From Nymphalis io (lineage: Eukaryota > Arthropoda > Insecta > Lepidoptera > Nymphalidae): a stretch of DNA of 64,000 nucleotides. Both the position numbers and the translations under genes were made by a program. Every line of letters begins with the position of its first letter. The first letter of the stretch is position 1. The stretch spans positions 3,426,501-3,490,500 of the forward strand of contig NC_065917.1 in NCBI RefSeq assembly GCF_905147045.1, given 5' to 3'. Below are positions 37,501 through 47,100 of the stretch, in pieces. The notes beneath the pieces were generated by a model. The model was not told where the DNA came from. It saw only the letters and a list, made by a program, of their open reading frames with translations, and did no database searches.

Positions 37501-40500
37501 TATCATTGTTTTAATAAAGCGGAAATATACAATATTTTAATAAATCATAAAACTATAATATTTTAGTACTTCAATTGATTCTTTTCGTTTAGATTGAAAT
37601 ATTTATTTTGATTAATAATATGTTTTATTTTGACTCGAAAAACCAGCCATTCGTTTGCTAGATACCGAGCAAGAAAGGTGTGCTGGCTAATAAACAATTG
37701 TAATACAAATTTACTGATTGTCTTTAATTATAATTCAAAACCTAACGTTCTTGAAGTAAAGTGCAGTAGTGTGACTAAGCTAATAAGACAAGGCCGTAAC
37801 AATAAATAGTGTCGCTAACGAGAAGCTATAAAATCATATAACGAGCGGGTTGGCGTGGTTGGTAGAACACTTGCCTTTCACGCCGAAGGTTGTGGGTTCG
37901 ATTCCCACCCAGGACAGACATTTGTGCGCATGAACATGTCTGTTTGTCCTGAGTCTGGGTGTAATTATCTATATAAGTATGTATTACAAAAGAAAAGTAG
38001 TATATGTAGTATATCAGTTGTCTGGTTTCCACAGCACAAGCTTAATTTGGGATCAGATGGCCGTGTGTGAAAAATGTCCCAAGATATTATTATTATTATT
38101 ATTATATATGGCTACCGCAGCTTCCGAATTTGGAAAACAAAGAATACTTTGCCGAGCACATAACAGTAGCAGCCTGTTAATGTCCCACTGTTGGGCTAAG
38201 GCCTCTCCCTTTTGAGGAGAAGGTTTGGAGCTTATTTCACCACGCTGCTCCAATGCGGGTTGGTAGAATACACATGTGGCAGGATTTCAATGAAATCAGA
38301 CACATGCAGGTTTCCTCACGATGTTTTCTATCGGCAGTGGTGACTTAGCATTGGGTAACCCATCTGCCAGTCTGCCTCCCAATTTAAGAAAGCAAACTCA
38401 CCTATCCGGTATATAGTAGCCCTGATCCAAAACTGCTTTGTAGAAATTGTCTTTGTCGTTACACAGCGGACATTTCAAGTAATGTACCCCGGCGCTTAGA
38501 GCCATTCGCTGGAAATTAAATAACTAAAGGTGAATGTGTGTTTAAAAAAAAACAAAATTCATATAAATTACTTAGTACAACCAAAATATATATCAAAGAA
38601 GTCTATATAAGTATAAGTAAGTAGTAGCATGTAGAACATATATATAATGAAATAAACGATTCATATAAAACTACCTCCAAACAGCTTCTATGGAACCACG
38701 CATCCCTCCCACAGCACGGTGGCCAGAATGTCTGATTAGTTGGGAACCCGTCCACTGACTCATAGCATATCACACAGACAGATTCCACTGACTCTGGACC
38801 ATCTGAAAAAAAAAAACATTTTTACAATTAATAGGCCAGCGTTTGACCGTTGACTTGCCTGATGTTAAGCATCGACACGGTCTAAGATGTAGCACGCTTG
38901 CCTATAAGAAACCTGTTTACTCTGAATTTGAAGACACCAACATTGTACCTATCAGGAAATACGGACTCAGGCAAAGCATTCCATAGTTTCGCAGTGCGAA
39001 TGATGAATGTTGACTCAAAGCGCTTCGTACGTAGGCGGGGAATTTCCACTGTGTACCTATGGCGCTTTGGTCGCGTTTGCCTGGCCGTTCGATAGTAAAA
39101 AGGGGCTGGAGGAATCAGTTCGTGTAATTCCTGAGCACATTCTCCGAAATGTATCCGATAGAAGACAGAGTGATGCAACCACAATATATATATATTAACA
39201 TATTGGCTTTTTTAGCTTTGCAATTTAATAAATTTAAACCAGATGTGAATAAAACTTTAATTAATAAATGCGAAAGCCACTGAACCGATTTTGATGAAAT
39301 TTGTTATTAAGCAAGCTTGAACCCAAAGAAAGTTTATAGGCTTCTTTATCTTACACATATACCCTTTAATATGTGGGCGAAAACTTGTTATAAACAAAAA
39401 TATATTAAGCAAGATATACTGATAGTAGAGCTTTGTGCAAGCTCGTCTGGGTAGGTACCACCCACTCATCAGATATTCTACCGCAAAACAGCAGTACTTG
39501 GTATTATTGTGTTTCGGTTTGAAAGGTAAGTTAGGATAAAGGGACGTAAAATCTTAGTTACCAAGGTTGGTGACGCATTGGCAATATAAGCATTTCTTAC
39601 AAAGCCATTGGTGACCACTTACCATCTATACCATAAAAAAGAAATTAAGTCTAAATTTGAAAAAAAAAAGGAACTTATAAGTGTGTTGCAGGAATTTTCA
39701 TTACATACATTAATATTAGGTAGTAAAATATAAAAAAAAAACAACCACAGATTAAATATAAAAAATAAAACACACCAGTCTCGCTGATGATTTCCTTGTT
39801 AACTTTTTTTGAGTTCTGCATCCGTTTCTCACGCTTAATTTTATTACTGATCGACATTCTGACTTTCGCTTTGGCCATGATCGTTTCAGATATTTTCTGC
39901 TTCGGTGCGTGATCCTTGCAGAATGATCTGGAAATATTTATTTATTTCAATTGATTTAATTTCATTTCACTTGGTGGTAGGGAGTTGTGAAAGTCTGAGT
40001 AAGTGGGGCGGTACTATCACATTTTTAAATACGAATCCAAAATGGCGAGATTAGAGAAATAGAGCGAATATGTTATGTGTAATAAAAAAGATTAGTTTAA
40101 TCTGCAACTGTTATTGGGTTCGACTGCCCCTTTGGTCTAGTATAGATAAAAATTTATTGGGTTTTTCTGTCGAAGATTCTCTGTACCCACCCGGATGTTG
40201 GAAGTGTATACACTCCCGTACCTCGGAAAGCACGTAAGGCCGTTGGTCCTGCGCGTGAACTCTTTCCGGTCGTGTCGGATTGCCGTTCCATCGGATTATG
40301 AGAGTTAAGGAATAGAGAGTGCACCTGTGTTTGCGCACACACTTGTGCACTATAATATCTCCTGCGCAATTGGCTAATCTCTCTTGAGATTTGGCCCACA
40401 TACTCGTCCGCCTTCCTATTCTATATAAAAAGAAATACAAGCTTGGACCGTGACTGTCAGTTATAATTCAATCCCTAGTTTCAAGTGAATTCTGTGGGCC

Positions 40501-43041
40501 GATCCCGGCGGCACTGCAATGCCGGGCCGACCCGTGACGGGAGTGGAGCGAGCCCCGAACATCCCGTCGTGGTACAAAAATCAGTTTAATATACTGGTCC
40601 CGCAGTGCGGGAACTTTCAGATATTAAGCTGAAAAGAACAGATACTACACTTTGATCTTAGCCAAAAGGCCGAGAAGCGATAACTCGAAGGGAACCAACC
40701 CACGGACGTCATTATTCGCGAGAAAATCTAGCCAGCGCGATGCAGGATTTCGTTCGAATGGTACAGCGCCATCTATGATGTTACGACAATAGTTAACTTT
40801 ACATATAAGAGAAAATATTGCCAGCGCTATGCAGAAATATCGTTCAATTGATACAGTGCCATCTATAAGATTACGGCAAAACTACTTCGACTTAACTTTA
40901 TATATGAGAAAATTTAATTTTTTATCTATTATGTAAAACAACGCAATTATTTTTATTTTTATTCCGTAACCGTACCGTACCGTAACAGCCTGTGAATGTC
41001 CCACTGCTGGGCTAAAGGCCTCCTCTCCTCTTTTTGTTGAGAACTATTAACCTTCTCTATTTTTATTCAGTGAAAGTAATTATTTTTAGAGTAAAATATA
41101 AAAAAACTTACTTATAATTTCCGTAAAATAATGACACAGCTTGCTTTTCCCGCCCACATGGCAAGTGGAACTGTTTCCTACATTGAGAGACGCTGCAACC
41201 TAACGTAGCACCTTCACGACTGCAGTATGAACATTTCTGAAATAATTATAATAATATATTTGATACATTTGAATATTCATATAAAAATGACAGACAAGAC
41301 CTAAATAAACGAAAATAAAAACCATATATAAAATATACTAGTTAGTAAATAAAGGTAATCTTACATGTTTCTTGCTTCTCTCAATTTCGGCCAGTATATC
41401 GGGATACAGGAACCCAAATAAGCCATCTTCGTCTTTACCTCTTTGTATTAGGCAACAAGATAATAACTGTAACCAAACAAAAAATATTATAGTGTATTCA
41501 GTAATAATTTTTTTTATTAAATAAGTAGGCGGACCGGCTTATGGACTACCTGATGGTATGCCATCACCACAGCTCATATGCATCAACGCTGTAAGAAATA
41601 TTAACCATTCCTTACATTACCAATGCTCCATAAATCTTGGGAACCAAGATGTTATGTCCCTTGTGACCTGTAGTTGTTACACTAGCTCACTCACCTTTTA
41701 AATCTAAACCCAACACTTATTTATGTTTAGATGTAGAATATCTGATGAGTCGGTGGTATCTTCCCAGATGGGTACAAACCAGTATGGGTGGACAAAGCCC
41801 TATCACCAAGTTATCTTGTAAAATACAACATCCCAGCAGACTTATGAGAATTTTTGAATCATCATTTTACAGGCTTCTTTTAATAGTGGTTGAATTTTTA
41901 TGTATTTATTGAAAAACCTTAATTTATTTATATTAATTATTGCCAAATAATAAATCCAAGTTACTATGTAACCTACCTCCTATATACATATTCTATGAGT
42001 TATTACTTACACCGTTGGTTGACTGAAAGAGATCACAATGTAGCGATAAGGTCACCAAAATTGTATGCTACTTTTATTTAGGCTGTATACATGTTTTGTA
42101 TTTTTTTTCTCTTCGTGGTGTAATAATATTAGATTTTAAGTATCATATTAACTTATTTAAAATTATATTAATTTCAGTATATAAATGAGTGATAGAGTAT
42201 ATGTAAATATCAACACATACATATTCTATGTTATATATCATTATTTTTGTAATAATAAATAGGAAAACATAACCATCAAAATTTAATTGTTTTTTTTTTT
42301 TAATCAAATAAATATCTTGATAAATAGACTAGATCTTAAATAAGATATGTTGCTAATTTCAATGCAAGCAATTTAATTGTATATGAATTGTACCACAGTT
42401 GTATATTAAATCTTTAACTTAATTGTTTCACTCTTGCCAGAGCAATTGTTTGGTGTAAATAATACTTCAAATGAATCTGCTGGATTTAAGTAAACAGTAA
42501 AACAGTAACAGCCTATTAATGTCCCAATGCTGGGTTAAGGCCTCCTCTCCCTTTTGAGGAGAAGGTTTGGAGCTTATTCTACCACGCTGCTCCAATGCGG
42601 GTTGGTAAAATAAATAGGATTTAAGTATTGAGAATAAAACATAATATATAAATAAACACCATTCTTACATTATATAAATCCACTTTATAAATTATTGGAA
42701 TGTTTACAGTTCAGATAACTCTCTAGTAGTAACCATTTTACTTCATATTTCATAGAAATGTGACCTCGGGAAGTTGTCTTAGGATGCCGTTTCTATAGTA
42801 TATCAAATATACAATAATAGACAACAATAATAACACAATATTAATAGCATGGAAAACTATTAACAGTTAATAGTCAGGAACTTACCACGCAAAAATAATG
42901 GCAATGAATATCACCAATCCGATATAATTTACCATACGTTGTTTCTTCATCCACCATTCGCTGGCAAAACGCACAGGGCGTCTGTTTTTCAGCTAATGTA
43001 GCAATAAATTTACTTGCTCTTAACATTTTCTTAGAAGCCAT
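31567..43041 (-). CDS. PHF7/G2E3 (pineapple eye)-family ePHD protein with C-terminal PIP box
   Basis: Thirteen exons in coding order: 43041-42886, 41466-41365, 41236-41112, 39927-39776, 38802-38675, 38508-38402, 37358-37242, 36477-36344, 35370-35265, 34325-34297, 33761-33515, 33205-33091, 32502-31567. Phases agree throughout; predicted length about 817 aa. An extended PHD fills residues 23-134 (C23, C26, H48, C51; then C88, C91, C100, C105, H110, C113, C131, H134). A RING/PHD-like domain follows (C188, C191, C208/C209, H216, C219, C234, C237), then a second PHD-like domain (C278, C283, C303, C306, H312, C315, C322, C325). This order is that of PHF7/G2E3, chromatin-linked E3 ubiquitin ligases; whether it is the pie or the Phf7 orthologue needs a tree. 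The last 300 residues are acidic, then very basic, ending in a PIP box. Least certain are the donors at 36344 and 35265; 35280 also keeps phase. Confidence 0.85.
31591..31614 (-). other. C-terminal PIP box (PCNA-binding motif), QTSLDHFF
   Basis: Residues about 803-810 of the PHF7/G2E3-type protein read QTSLDHFF, an exact match to the consensus Q-x-x-hydrophobic-x-x-aromatic-aromatic, seven residues from the stop, with lysines on both sides as in p21-type PIP boxes. The T-D pair of a PIP degron is absent (D-H instead), so CRL4-Cdt2 destruction is not expected. Confidence 0.7.
32888..33039 (+). mobile_element. Family D SINE, 3' half
   Basis: ACATCTTAGTTCCCAAGGTT through TTCCTATTCTATAGAAAAAC, in the intron between exons 12 and 13 of the PHF7/G2E3-type gene. 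Confidence 0.75.
33400..33478 (+). mobile_element. Family D SINE fragment
   Basis: AATGTAAGCGATAGTTAATA and GTCAATGTCTATGGGCG, in an intron close to the exon 11 donor. Confidence 0.4.
33957..34249 (-). mobile_element. Family D SINE, full length
   Basis: AGAATAGGAAGGCGGACGAG through AGCTCTACCACCAGTGA; about 50 bases from the 29-base exon 10 of the PHF7/G2E3-type gene. Confidence 0.8.
34297..34325 (-). other. 29-base coding exon of the PHF7/G2E3-type gene
   Basis: Bordered by TTTATTTTCAG and GTGAGT, both strong. It encodes Ser/Thr-rich SSTSTENNE and keeps phase between exons 9 and 11. Easily missed by gene predictors. Confidence 0.65.
34411..34674 (-). mobile_element. Family A SINE, lacking A box
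   Basis: GTAACAGTAACAGCCTGTGA through CCCACGATCATCGGTTCA, in a PHF7/G2E3-type intron. Confidence 0.8.
34793..34851 (+). repeat. 21-bp tandem repeat with three perfect CRE palindromes
   Basis: TGACGTCA occurs at 34796-34803, 34817-34824 and 34838-34845, separated by TGACGCTCTCTTA-type spacers. Each site is a consensus CREB/ATF-type bZIP site. It lies in the intron between exons 9 and 10 of the PHF7/G2E3-type gene. Confidence 0.75.
35080..35250 (+). mobile_element. Family B SINE, internally deleted
   Basis: Head complete; about 90 bases of the body are missing between TTTGTCCTGAGTCT and TGGGATCAGATGGCC. It ends 15 bases from exon 9 of the PHF7/G2E3-type gene. Confidence 0.8.
35265..35370 (-). 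other. Exon 9 of the PHF7/G2E3-type gene, between two SINEs
   Basis: TGTTTTCCAG acceptor, then PLPSQSGNAPRRRTGPVM and SRMSLRRTKARSALN in phase with exons 8 and 10, donor GTACGT at 35264 (or GTCTGC after 35280). The basic content suggests a nuclear-localisation or chromatin-binding segment. A family B tail lies 15 bases to one side and a family C copy 20 bases to the other. Confidence 0.6.
35391..35712 (-). mobile_element. Family C SINE, near full length
   Basis: ATCTCAAGAGAGATTAGCCA through TAGACCAACGGGGTAG. Confidence 0.8.
35880..35962 (+). mobile_element. Family A SINE, 3' end only
   Basis: ATGGAATAAACTCCAAAAC through GATATTAACAGGCTGATAC, abutting the next family D copy. Confidence 0.7.
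35963..36256 (-). mobile_element. Family D SINE, full length
   Basis: CAATAGGACGGCGGACGAGC through GCCCTACCACCAGTCA, shortly downstream of exon 8. Confidence 0.8.
36344..36477 (-). other. GC-rich exon 8 of the PHF7/G2E3-type gene
   Basis: Encodes the end of the second PHD-like domain (WDISLCVLCGGAGAHAQCG, then VCAAC). Nearly every codon ends in G or C, whereas exons 11 to 13 favour A or T. The domain match makes the exon secure; the donor ACG|GTACCG is weak and set by phase. Confidence 0.75.
36562..36746 (-). mobile_element. Family E retroposon with 12-bp target duplication
   Basis: Flanked by GCGTGCACCCCC at 36550-36561 and 36747-36758. On the minus strand the element runs from AGCGTCACGGTAGCATG to an A-containing end after TTTTTCCAGCG. 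It lies in the intron between exons 7 and 8 of the PHF7/G2E3-type gene. Confidence 0.65.
37001..37208 (+). mobile_element. Family A SINE, diverged
   Basis: TTGAGATAGCCCAGTGGTTA through CTTAGCACAGCAATGGGA with inner deletions. Confidence 0.65.
37376..37838. other. Intronic AT-rich stretch
   Basis: Between exons 6 and 7 of the PHF7/G2E3-type gene; no repeat recognised before the family B copy. Confidence 0.3.
37839..38106 (+). mobile_element. Family B SINE, full length
   Basis: AACGAGCGGGTTGGCGTGG through CCCAAGATATTATTATTATT. Confidence 0.85.
38160..38331 (-). mobile_element. Family A SINE, 5'-truncated
   Basis: AACAGTAGCAGCCTGTTAAT through CTCACGATGTTTTCTATCGG, ending 70 bases from exon 6 of the PHF7/G2E3-type gene. 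Confidence 0.75.
38860..39185 (-). mobile_element. CR1-like LINE, ORF2 3' end fragment
   Basis: The minus strand holds an open frame with FYRIHFGECAQELHELIP, PFYYRTARQTRPKRH and AKLWNALPESVFPDRYNVG, then FKFRVNRFLIGKR and a stop at 38882. It lies in the intron between exons 4 and 5 of the PHF7/G2E3-type gene, in the same orientation, and is better preserved than the copies at 18 and 28 kb. Confidence 0.75.
39238..39412 (+). mobile_element. Helitron-like fragment
   Basis: AATAAATGCGAAAGCCACTGA ACCGATTTTGATGAAATTTG start. In an intron of the PHF7/G2E3-type gene. Confidence 0.4.
39418..39636 (+). mobile_element. Family D SINE, inner deletions
   Basis: ACTGATAGTAGAGCTTTGTG through CTATACCATAAAAAAG. 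Confidence 0.7.
40128..40432 (+). mobile_element. Chimera of family C SINE and family D 3' end
   Basis: Family C from TTTGGTCTAG to CTAATCTCTCTTGAGA (40128-40394) passes directly into GGCCCACATACTCGTCCGCC, the last 40 bases of family D, without a boundary. The C head has lost its B box. Confidence 0.65.
40494..40681 (-). ncRNA. U2: U2 spliceosomal snRNA
   Basis: The minus strand from 40681 starts with the invariant U2 5' end ATCGCTTCTCGGCC, followed by the branch-point-pairing segment GTGTAGTATCTG, the stem-loop IIa/b region, an Sm-type site (GATTTTTG) and two 3' stem-loops, the last with the ATTGCAGT loop. The length of about 188 nt and the lack of an A-tail fit a functional gene better than a retro-pseudogene. 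It sits in sense orientation in the intron between exons 3 and 4 of the PHF7/G2E3-type gene. U2 pairs with the intron branch point in spliceosomes. The 3' end was set from stem-loop IV and may be off by a few bases. Confidence 0.92.
40720..40909 (-). promoter_or_regulatory. Duplicated unit upstream of U2, with the presumed PSE position
   Basis: Two diverged direct repeats, 40720-40808 and 40809-40905, both start GAGAAAAT and share GCCAGCGC-ATGCAG, CGTTC and GCCATCTAT; a third unit start follows at 40906. Relative to U2 transcription, the expected proximal sequence element (about 40 to 60 bases upstream) falls inside the first unit near 40722-40742, so the second unit would carry a spare copy. 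The element itself is inferred from position only. Confidence 0.4.
40971..41045 (-). mobile_element. Family A SINE, 3' end only
   Basis: Preceded on the plus strand by CCGTACCGTACCGTAAC, a tail of a different unit from other copies. Confidence 0.7.
41501..41812 (-). mobile_element. Family D SINE, strongly diverged
   Basis: AAATAAGTAGGCGGACCGGC through AAAGCCCTATCACCAAG, in the intron between exons 1 and 2 of the PHF7/G2E3-type gene. Confidence 0.65.
41813..42493. other. Intronic AT-rich stretch
   Basis: Part of intron 1 of the PHF7/G2E3-type gene; nothing recognised. Confidence 0.3.
42494..42608 (-). mobile_element. Family A SINE, 3' end only
   Basis: GTAAAACAGTAACAGCCTAT through GCTCCAATGCGGGTTGGT. 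Confidence 0.75.
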
Positions 43042-44168
43042 GATTAAAAAACACTACAAGTACACGAACTACAAAATAATGTTTCGTTAGCTACAATAAA
43101 ATAATCATAGCCACTAAAATGAAATTATTTAACTCATTAAAATTTAGCTTTTAGGTAATCATGTTCGAGCCAAAAGTAAAACTTATTAATGTCAAAACAA
43201 ATTATTGCCGTTTGGCGGTAACTTTACATTTTCGTTCGGAAATACGCTTATTTGATTATTTTTTTTATTGTTTCTTTTAGAGTAACCATAATTTCTGTAA
43301 TTAATATAAAATAACAATATAATATTTTTTTAATAAGTTATGTAATTTGTTGAAAATGAGTTACTATGATAATTGTATAGGACTTAAAGAACGTGCTACA
43401 TATTGTCTATGTTTTGAAGAAAATATATCAGTTTTGACATAGCTTGTAACTAAACTTGAGCGTCAGGTAATTATTCCAATTTTCTTTTTATATACTTAAA
43501 TAACTAGAAAACATCGGTTCCAAGTAATCTTATGTTAAATTCCAAAACACTTTCAAGGTTATTATTTTCAACAAGGAAGTTAAAGGTGCGTTGTCTATGG
43601 TAAAAATGATTTTTCATTAAAAATTATGAGCAATTAGTGTCAAGCAACACTTAAAGAAACGTCAAAAAAATCAAAAAAAAAAAGCCGAAAGGCAACTGTT
43701 GTAGTTTTTAATTTAGTTTATAAACTTATTTGTGTTTTATTATTGTTGATAGTATCTTTAAAAGTGAACCAACTGTTATTTTATCTAGTCTTAAACATAC
43801 CTATTTTAGTTTGTGGGCAATCTGAGGTCCATGACGTTCGCTAATGTGCCATAAAAATCTTGATAGATGTCTCTTTGTTGTGGAAATAGTGATTTTTGGT
43901 GCTTTAAATAGGATTCGTGGAGCGAAATATTTAGAAGAACATTTATGTTTTAGTTATTACACTTCTCGAATGTGATATATATTGAAATTTACTTTTTTTT
44001 AAGAAATCCCGCCATAATACTGCAAGTGATTTTTAATTGTTTCGTAACATAATTTAAGCTGTAACGTTTTTAAAAATGGAACAATTGCTCAACTTAAGCG
44101 GGAAAAATACCAGCGCTGATGTAATACGCCATCCGTAGATCCTTAAAAGATTCTAATAAGGAGAAAAT
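43042..44168. promoter_or_regulatory. Shared upstream region of two divergent genes
   Basis: The start codons of the PHF7/G2E3-type gene (minus) and the C2H2 gene (plus) are 1,127 bases apart and transcribed away from each other. I saw no SINE copy or TATA box, and the DNA is AT-rich. It must hold both 5' UTRs and promoters, and could be bidirectional. A short upstream reading frame precedes the plus-strand gene (44076-44138). Confidence 0.5.
44076..44138 (+). other. Upstream open reading frame, 20 codons
   Basis: An ATG in the context TAAAAATGG starts a 20-codon frame that ends with TAG at 44136-44138, 30 bases before the C2H2 gene's start. If it lies in the transcribed leader it could lower translation of the main frame. 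Its transcription is unproven. Confidence 0.3.
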
Positions 44169-47100
44169 ATGTCAACCTTGCAAGACAGTCAATCCTTCTG
44201 GAATATTTCTAGTGATAATACAGATTTAAAATATGAAAAATGTCGGAATATAACCGAGGAAATATATAAGAGGATTGATATAACATTTAAGATAAAGAAA
44301 TTGGAAACAGGAACACAAAGTGAATCTGACTACAGGTAATTGTTATGATATTTAATTCTAATTGCTTTGTATAACCTATCAATTTAAATAATTTCGAAAA
44401 CAATACGAAATCTTTTTTTTTAAATTTTTAAATTGATCTAAATTCGAGTTATTTGACCATAAGCTGCCATAGCTTATATTGTATTATGACCAAACTATTA
44501 AAAAGTCATTTTTTTTTAATAACTGTTTACATAATTTATTTTGACGAATATGTATGAATTAATATTTTATGCGAATTGAGATTGACCAGAGAAGATGTGT
44601 TTATATGTGCACAAGCACCACTGACTTTTCGTGTGCTTAATTTCTGCTTATAATTAATCTTATGCTCGGCGGTGTAGAAAACAATTGTTCGAACCTGCAT
44701 GTCTCAAATGGAAGACTGCCATATGTGTATATACAAACTGCAATATTAAAACCGCAACCAGAGTTGAGGTATTTGCTCCAAACCCCCTCCTTAGCAAGAG
44801 AGGAGACCTAGCCCAGCAGGGGACTATTTACAGGCTGTTGTTACTACTACTACTAAATTATCATCATAATCCATTTCTATTAAAAGCAACTCAAAATGAT
44901 CATAAGAAAACAATTTTTCTGGCTTCTGGCTTCGACCATGTTTTAGGAAGCAAGGGTATGGTTGGAGTGGACATACTAACATGACTAATTTACGATTATA
45001 CCTTCCTGTTACGAATATCTTCCACATAAATTACTTGTTATTTGTTTGTACTTCACACGGGTTTGATAAGATGAAAAATGTATTAATATTGAACTTGACT
45101 CGAATCACATTTATATTTTTGATGGGATATCATTACTTTTTGTACAAAAATTATTAAGTAAATTTTTATCATTTTATTATAATTTTTCAATTAATTGATT
45201 CTATTAGGAACATTTATTTATAGTGCCTGCAATGTAAGAATCAGCAATATACATAGTCTGTCTTTATGTGGATTTTAAGGTCTTCAAGGTGAATATACAA
45301 CGAGTGGAATACGACCCTTAATTTTTTTTTTAATCCATACATATCAGTTTTAGTTCTTATTACTACTTATATCTATGAGTGTAGTTGCCTTTCGTATTTA
45401 TTATGTTATTAACTGAGATTTAGTATTAATTATTATTTCAATATTTAGCCCACATCAGTATTGTAAAACCGTTACTCACAAATAATTATTGAAATTAAAT
45501 TAAAAATCACATAAAGAACGGCTGTCATCAATTTTGATTGCTATTTCTTACATTACAGGCACTATGAGGAAGTGTTCCTAATAGAATCAATTAATTGAAA
45601 AATAACTAGTTTCTTATTTATTCCTTTAATTTCACTCAACTAACTATCTGGATGCCAAATTTGATCTTTCTAGGTCATCTGGAACTGGGTTAGAGTTTTG
45701 ATCTATATGTCAGTCAGTGATAAAAATGACGGTTTTTGGACGTTTATATCTAAATAATCGTTTGAGGTGTGTTTATGAAATTTGTAACACATATGTATCT
45801 CGCAAGTCTCAATATATGAGCCAAATTTGACATATTTATGTGAAATAGTTTTTGAGTTATGAGGGGGTCAAAAGTGGCTCCAAATGGTTCGTGTAATATT
45901 ACGCGCGGTGCTGCTCGCCAGTTCTGTTAGCTTGAACTTGGCTTGACACGCGACCGCGTATCTAGATTTTGGATGGGATTTGCGTAAAATCCGTTCTTTG
46001 TGAGCGTCTATGTTGGGAAAGGAGTAATTGTGGCCACGGTAGCATGCTCAAGCGATCCCGTGACGCTCCTCGTTAAGGCGGAAAGGGTATCGCTGGTTTT
46101 TTACATTACATACCCCCCTGTTCCCGGGGGGGTAACGCGTAATGCGTTTTTCCAGCGACAAAAAAAAAAGAGTAACTGTGACAAATTTCAAGTTAATCGG
46201 GCAGACGTTATAGATCTCATGATGAGTGGTTTTTTCAATTTTATATATACGTATATGTATGTATGAATTGTGTGATTACTTTGTGACTTTGTTTACAGCT
46301 GCAAACAAATATCAGATCAATCAGACATGTTTAGGCAGACCGTGCACTAACTTTGGATACAAATATGTTATTGCCTGTTATACTGGCTCACTTTTCGACA
46401 ATAATAAGTATTGCTCTTTGGTTGGTTTTTACAGTACAGTAACAGCCTGTAAATGTCCCACTGCTGGGCTAAGGCCTCCTCTCCCTTTTTGAGGAGAAGG
46501 TTTTGGAGCTTATTCCACCACGCTGCCCCAATGCGGGTTGGTGGAATACACATGTGGCAGAATTTCGATTAAATTAGACACATGCAGGTTTCCTCACGAT
46601 GTTTTCCCTCACCGTCAAGCACGAGATGAATTATAATCACAAATTAAGCACACGAAAATTCAGTGGTGCTTGCCCGGGCTTGAAACCACGTTCATCGGTT
46701 AAGATTCACGCGTTCTTACCACTGGGCCATCTCGACGCCATACAACCAAGTTAATTAATTAATTGATAGTTTCAGTGATCAAATAGACAGCAATGAACTC
46801 AGCAATGAAACTGATCTATTCGCTTGCGACAAGAGTTCAATATCGAGCAGTACGGACTTGGAAGCCCTGGAACTTGGCAGTGCTATGTGCGAGAAATTCA
46901 TTAATAATAATAACAATGAGGAAACTAAGAAGAAAACGACAACAGTTTATAAGAGGCCCCGGAAAAGGTAAGATGGCTCCTTCCTCGGGTTTTGAAAGAC
47001 ATTTGAAATAAAATTATTGTTTTTTTTTTATATAATTTTTTTCATTATAATAAGCAAATATACTAAATTTTATAATGTACGCAATATCTCGTTTTTCCAT

